Below are positions 60,476 through 64,000 of a DNA stretch of 64,000 nucleotides, one piece after another; position 1 is the stretch's first letter, and every line of letters starts with the position of its first letter. Origin of the DNA: Eonycteris spelaea (lineage: Eukaryota > Chordata > Mammalia > Chiroptera > Pteropodidae); NCBI GenBank assembly GCA_003508835.1, contig PUFA01000170.1, positions 2,666,001-2,730,000 on the forward strand. Direction: 5' to 3'. The notes below the pieces were generated by a model. It was not told the DNA's origin. It searched no databases and saw only the letters and a list, made by a program, of their open reading frames with translations. The position numbers and the translations under genes were made by a program.

Positions 60476-60578
60476 ATTTTCACTCGCGCTCCCGCAAGCT
60501 GTCACTTGGGTTTCTGACTGGAGCCTGAGGACGCACGGAGAGTCAGCCTCTAGGGGACTCTGGACTGTAGGCTCCGCC

Positions 60579-60617
60579 ATGGCCCCTGTGCTTAGCAAGG
60601 ACGCCGCGGACATCGAG
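60579..60617 (+). CDS. DPYD: DPYD coding exon 1 (dihydropyrimidine dehydrogenase, N-terminus)
   Basis: Thirteen codons read MAPVLSKDAADIE and are followed directly by GTACAG, a usable splice donor (GAG|GT) in phase 0. From memory of the family, mammalian DPYD begins MAPVLSKD(S/V)ADIE and its first exon carries exactly 39 coding bases, so both sequence and exon boundary match; only residue 9 (Ala here) varies. The start is in strong Kozak context (CCGCCATGG), and I see no upstream ATG between about 60393 and 60578. The full enzyme (about 1025 residues, cytosolic homodimer with FAD, FMN and four 4Fe-4S clusters per subunit) reduces uracil and thymine with NADPH, the rate-limiting step of pyrimidine catabolism, and inactivates 5-fluorouracil. 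None of the cofactor-binding exons lie in this window. The reading frame stays open upstream, but without an ATG. Confidence 0.95.
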
Positions 60618-63600
60618 GTACAGACTGCGCGCCGGCTCTCCGGGGGCAGGTGGGGGGCCCAGCTGGTGGGGACCGTGAAGGCCCCGCGGCGGTGGCCGCG
60701 CCTTAAGGAGTGCGGGACAAGGAAACTTGGCCTCCTTGGGAGGTCTGCGGGGTGAGGAGAAGCCAGAGACCCGTGTCGGCGGGCGGGTCCAGGGTGAGGT
60801 CCCGTGACTGGAACGGGTGCTCTTTGGGTTGAAGCGGGCTGTTTACTTCTGAGAGGGTTAAGGGAGCCTGTCCTGTCCTGAATGGTGTGACTGAAGAAGC
60901 ACAAGAGTTGGAGAAAGGTGGATTCTGCCGGACGGGAGCACCCATTTCCCCTCCAATCTCGCCCTGCACCTCCCATTCTGCCCTCTCTATGCGTTTCAGG
61001 GCACCTGTCTGCTGCCCCCACCTCCAGTATCTGAATCCGGAATATTTGCCGAGGCGGAGTATATAAATAAAGGAGATCTGTGTGTCAGGGATTATGGCAG
61101 TCCCCGCTAGCCATAGTATTGCTCAAGAAATAATTTAACATAGAGAAGAATGAAACAAACTGTTGAGAACATGGAAAATGCAGTGTGGTCAGAAAAACAA
61201 ACTGTTTTTCTCTCCATTCAACAGTTTTTGATTCACTCTTGCACTCTGCTTCTGTAAAAATATCATCGCACTTCCTCTGAAGAAGGTCCTGCCTGAAATG
61301 ACTGTTTCCTTTGAGTTCTTCCTAGGACATTTATACATGAAATGAGAAGGATTTAATTATAAACAGTGACTTTAGAGATACTAACCCATGTCAGCATATC
61401 TGAGATAAGATAAACTGTTTTTTAGTTTGTTTTTTATTTGGGGTTTTTCTTAATCTCCACTTTCCTACACTGATAGGATATGTGTACACATGCATTATAT
61501 ACATGTGTATGTTTTATTTACAAATGACAAAATTTTCCTTTCCTCAGTCCTTTCAGTGGCTCAAGCAGAAGTTGAAAACCACCTGTTTGCATAATAGCTG
61601 CGTTTGCCATGTTTTGTCTCTGTCATTGTTGAAAGAACTTTGAGTTCCGTTTGGGGGATGGTGGTAGCATTTTCTCTAGACTCCATAAATTGTTTTTGAA
61701 AAATCCATTTTAGTAACAAGAGCCAAAGTATATCATGCGGACCTCTCCAGTTAATTTACTTGTGGTTTCTCTTGCGGATAATTTTCTTTTTCATACTGAA
61801 CAATATGATGCATTTAACCTAATACATATTTATGTGTGCACAGGGTAAAAGATATTTCACTAACATCATAGTGTTTTGTTCCTTGTTCCTTTGACTTAAT
61901 CAAATCCTTTTTCCTCTACTAGGTCAATAATAGCAAACTTCTGACAGCACTCAGGCAGTTCTGATTTCAGATATAAGAATGTCAGAGGGGGTGGCTTTTG
62001 GCTTTTGATTTTTGAATTTCATAATCAGATGGTTATGTTATCTGATTAATTGATTTTTTTCCTCCGTATCTCTCTTGCAGTTGTCTTTGAAATTAGTTCT
62101 TAACCACATTAAACTAAGGAAAAAGATGTCAGTGAAACATTGACTGGTTTAATGTCATTTATTGTTTCAACCTAGACTAAAAAGCCACGCCCTCACACTT
62201 ACTCACCTCAATCTAACCTTAGTCTATATGACCAGTCTTCCTGATATTACTTATAATCCAGAACAGTGGTATTCCAGGTTTTTCAGCTTTTATGTGGTTC
62301 ATATATACATCACACTTTGAACAGTAACATCTTTCATCACACACAGTACCTTACTTTTCCCTCAAAGTAATACTGGTGATTCATGACCTAGGGTACTATG
62401 AAAGAGTATGAAATTGATCAGTAAAATATAATGCAGTGAGGAAAAATACATTAAGCCTAGAGGAACACCTTCAAACAGTTGATTTTATTGACTCACAAAA
62501 TTTCACTTTTATTTGAAGAATCAGAATGAATTATGAAAGCTGAGTTTTCTATCCAATTTGAATGCATACATTGGATTTATTTTTCTTGAATGAATTTATT
62601 AAACTTGTTATCTAGAGGTTGATCTGGCCTTAGTCTCAAATAAACGGAGAAGCAGTAATCTTTTAAAAAAATTATCAGTATGAAACATGTTCACTTGATA
62701 AATGTGGAAAGAACAGAAGGTAATGGTGACAACCCACTATAATAGTGATTTAGTTTTCCCTGGAAGCTACCTACAGAACCTTAGGTTTCAGTGAGGCAGC
62801 CAAGAAATATATTTGTTTCTGAGGAAAAAGGTTATTGAGGTGTAAAAAGTTGCTTTGTGTGCTCACTCCATAATTTCTAGCCTTAATCGAATATCACATC
62901 AGGGTTTGAAGGGTTCAGAGCATGAAAAACAATCAGAAGGTCACCAAACTCCAAAACTGTAATGTCTCTGGGCTGGAAGATAGGCATAGCGAGGATACAT
63001 TAGTAGGTAATAGATACTAGGCAATAGAAGCTGGCTCACACACTCGAAAAATGTAGTCACTGTAGTAATGGGAGAAGTTGCATGAGAAGTCACATTTTTT
63101 CCCAGACACGTTAATGTGGTTCAGAGCCAGGAAGTGGAGGTCTAATTCTACCCCATTTTAGCCCTGTGACTTTAGGCAAGTTACCCAGCCTCTCTAAGTC
63201 ACATTTGCATAATCTGTTATGTAAGGAAAATAATAATAGAAAAGATAATTAACAAATGTCATAAGTTGACATTTTCTTATGCGGGGGGGGGGGACAAACA
63301 TGTTAAAAAGTGAAAATATAGAAAAGTCAGGAAAATCAGTGCCAACAAAATAATTAGTATTCTGAAGCTTATTCACACTGTCTCTATACTTTTAAAAGTT
63401 ATTTTACTTTGTGGACTCATTTTTTGGATACAGCTGAATTTTGTCAAGGATGATTTTTGTATACAAATTCTCCTGGGAAGATTTCAAAGAAGGTGAATTT
63501 CAGACATTGATCATTTCTCCTGACTTCAACAGTACTTTATTTTGTTTGAATTGATAACCTATATAGTATCAATATCCACACATTTAAAAGCAAGTTAAGA

Positions 63601-64000
63601 ATGATTTTGGAAGAGTTCACTTTTGTTCACTACCTTATTCCCCTCCTCTGACATGGATAATTGAGAGCAGACTATAAAAGTGTAACCAAAGGAAAATGTA
63701 TGCAGCTGCAGAGAGCTTTTAAACTCTGAATACTAGTGATTTTGGTAAACATTTACAACCAGACCAAATGGCTACCTACCACTCTACTGCTTCCACAATC
63801 ACCCTATCAAGTCCGTCCCTTGAATTATCAGTTAGTATTGAGGGATTATAAACTCATTTCAAATTTACCTTGAATAAAAAGGAACTTCAGCCCATTGTTC
63901 ATAAAATTACAATGCATTTTGAGTCAAATAAAAATGGCTTCTAAATTACTTATGCTATAGCTTCTAGTCATTTGAGAAGATAATTGAGAATTTTCTGTTT
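60618..64000 (+). other. DPYD: DPYD intron 1 (5' part)
   Basis: Sequence after the exon 1 donor. The first about 180 bases are still CpG island; after about 61000 the composition returns to AT-rich. It contains a MIR fragment at about 63095-63245 and a G11 run at 63283-63293. No acceptor followed by the expected exon 2 peptide (SILALNPRTQ) was seen, consistent with the very long first intron of mammalian DPYD. Otherwise it is unique or unassigned sequence. Confidence 0.85.
63095..63245 (+). repeat. MIR SINE fragment, sense
   Basis: Contains the MIR core and 3' hallmark: a 'CCTGTGACTTTAGGCAAGTTACC' class segment, then CAGCCTCTCTAAGTC and an AT-rich tail with AATAATAATAG. It lies inside DPYD intron 1. 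Confidence 0.7.

Larger units (their letters stand above)
60290..60800. promoter_or_regulatory. CpG island covering the DPYD promoter, 5'UTR, exon 1 and start of intron 1
   Basis: The sequence changes sharply from AT-rich flank to very GC-rich DNA with dense CpG, the only such block in the window. It contains GC boxes, the first DPYD exon and the splice donor. CpG dinucleotides are otherwise scarce here, so the island implies a promoter kept unmethylated in the germline. I see no TATA box at the expected distance upstream of the exon. Edges are judged by eye. Confidence 0.92.

Noticed and set aside
60242..61021. 259-codon minus-strand open frame across the DPYD CpG island
   Set aside because: It is the longest frame in the window, but GC-rich CpG islands lack stop codons by composition. 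The translation is Arg/Gly/Pro/Ala-rich with no domain, and it runs through the promoter and exon 1 of DPYD.
61055..61075. TATAAATAAA as a TATA box in DPYD intron 1
   Set aside because: It lies downstream of exon 1 and outside the GC-rich core, in AT-rich sequence where such words are common; no associated exon seen.

Overview
This window looks like mammalian genomic DNA and is almost entirely non-coding. It is AT-rich and packed with old placental-mammal repeats (MIR, L2, L1, hAT-Charlie, TcMar-Tigger). It has one dense CpG island and no long open frame outside GC-rich sequence or transposon remnants. Several L1 3' ends carry a tail ending in ACCAATGTCACCCCAATAA, which I associate from memory with bat L1s. 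No Alu, B1/B2, carnivore tRNA-Lys SINE, equid ERE, bovid or vesper-bat VES SINE was noticed. The best guess is a bat, perhaps a yinpterochiropteran, but this is inference.

The only gene recognised is DPYD (dihydropyrimidine dehydrogenase, the first enzyme of uracil/thymine breakdown and of 5-fluorouracil clearance), on the + strand. Its first coding exon is at 60579-60617. It encodes MAPVLSKDAADIE and ends at a GT donor after exactly 39 coding bases, as in known mammalian DPYD. The exon lies in a CpG island (about 60290-60800) with clustered GC boxes. Everything after 60617 is the start of intron 1.

Bases 1 to about 60280 are the 5' intergenic flank of DPYD. From left to right they hold MIR and L2 fragments and truncated L1s at 4.2-5.1, 7.4-7.6, 13.9-14.1, 25.2-25.9, 30.5-30.9, 37.2-38.0, 39.9-40.1, 42.1-42.6, 44.8-45.9 and 53.5-54.0 kb. 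They also hold several DNA transposons whose target-site duplications can be read directly: hAT elements at 21016-21209 (inside a MIR) and 22640-22854 (inside an older repeat), and Tigger elements at 25512-25782 (inside an L1) and 52815-53440. Microsatellites are scattered throughout.

The 2 kb before the promoter hold a 53-bp alternating GT/CG tract able to form Z-DNA, a probable sense-oriented solo retroviral LTR with four GACCAAT boxes, L2 pieces, and a C-rich tract just outside the CpG island. No other gene, RNA gene, CRISPR array or microbial system was found. In human the miR-137 host gene lies further upstream of DPYD, but no miR-137 hairpin was noticed here. The most interesting material is regulatory and evolutionary: the LTR next to the DPYD promoter, the nested transposons, perfect hairpins, short tandem duplications, and a few GC-richer blocks that I could not assign.
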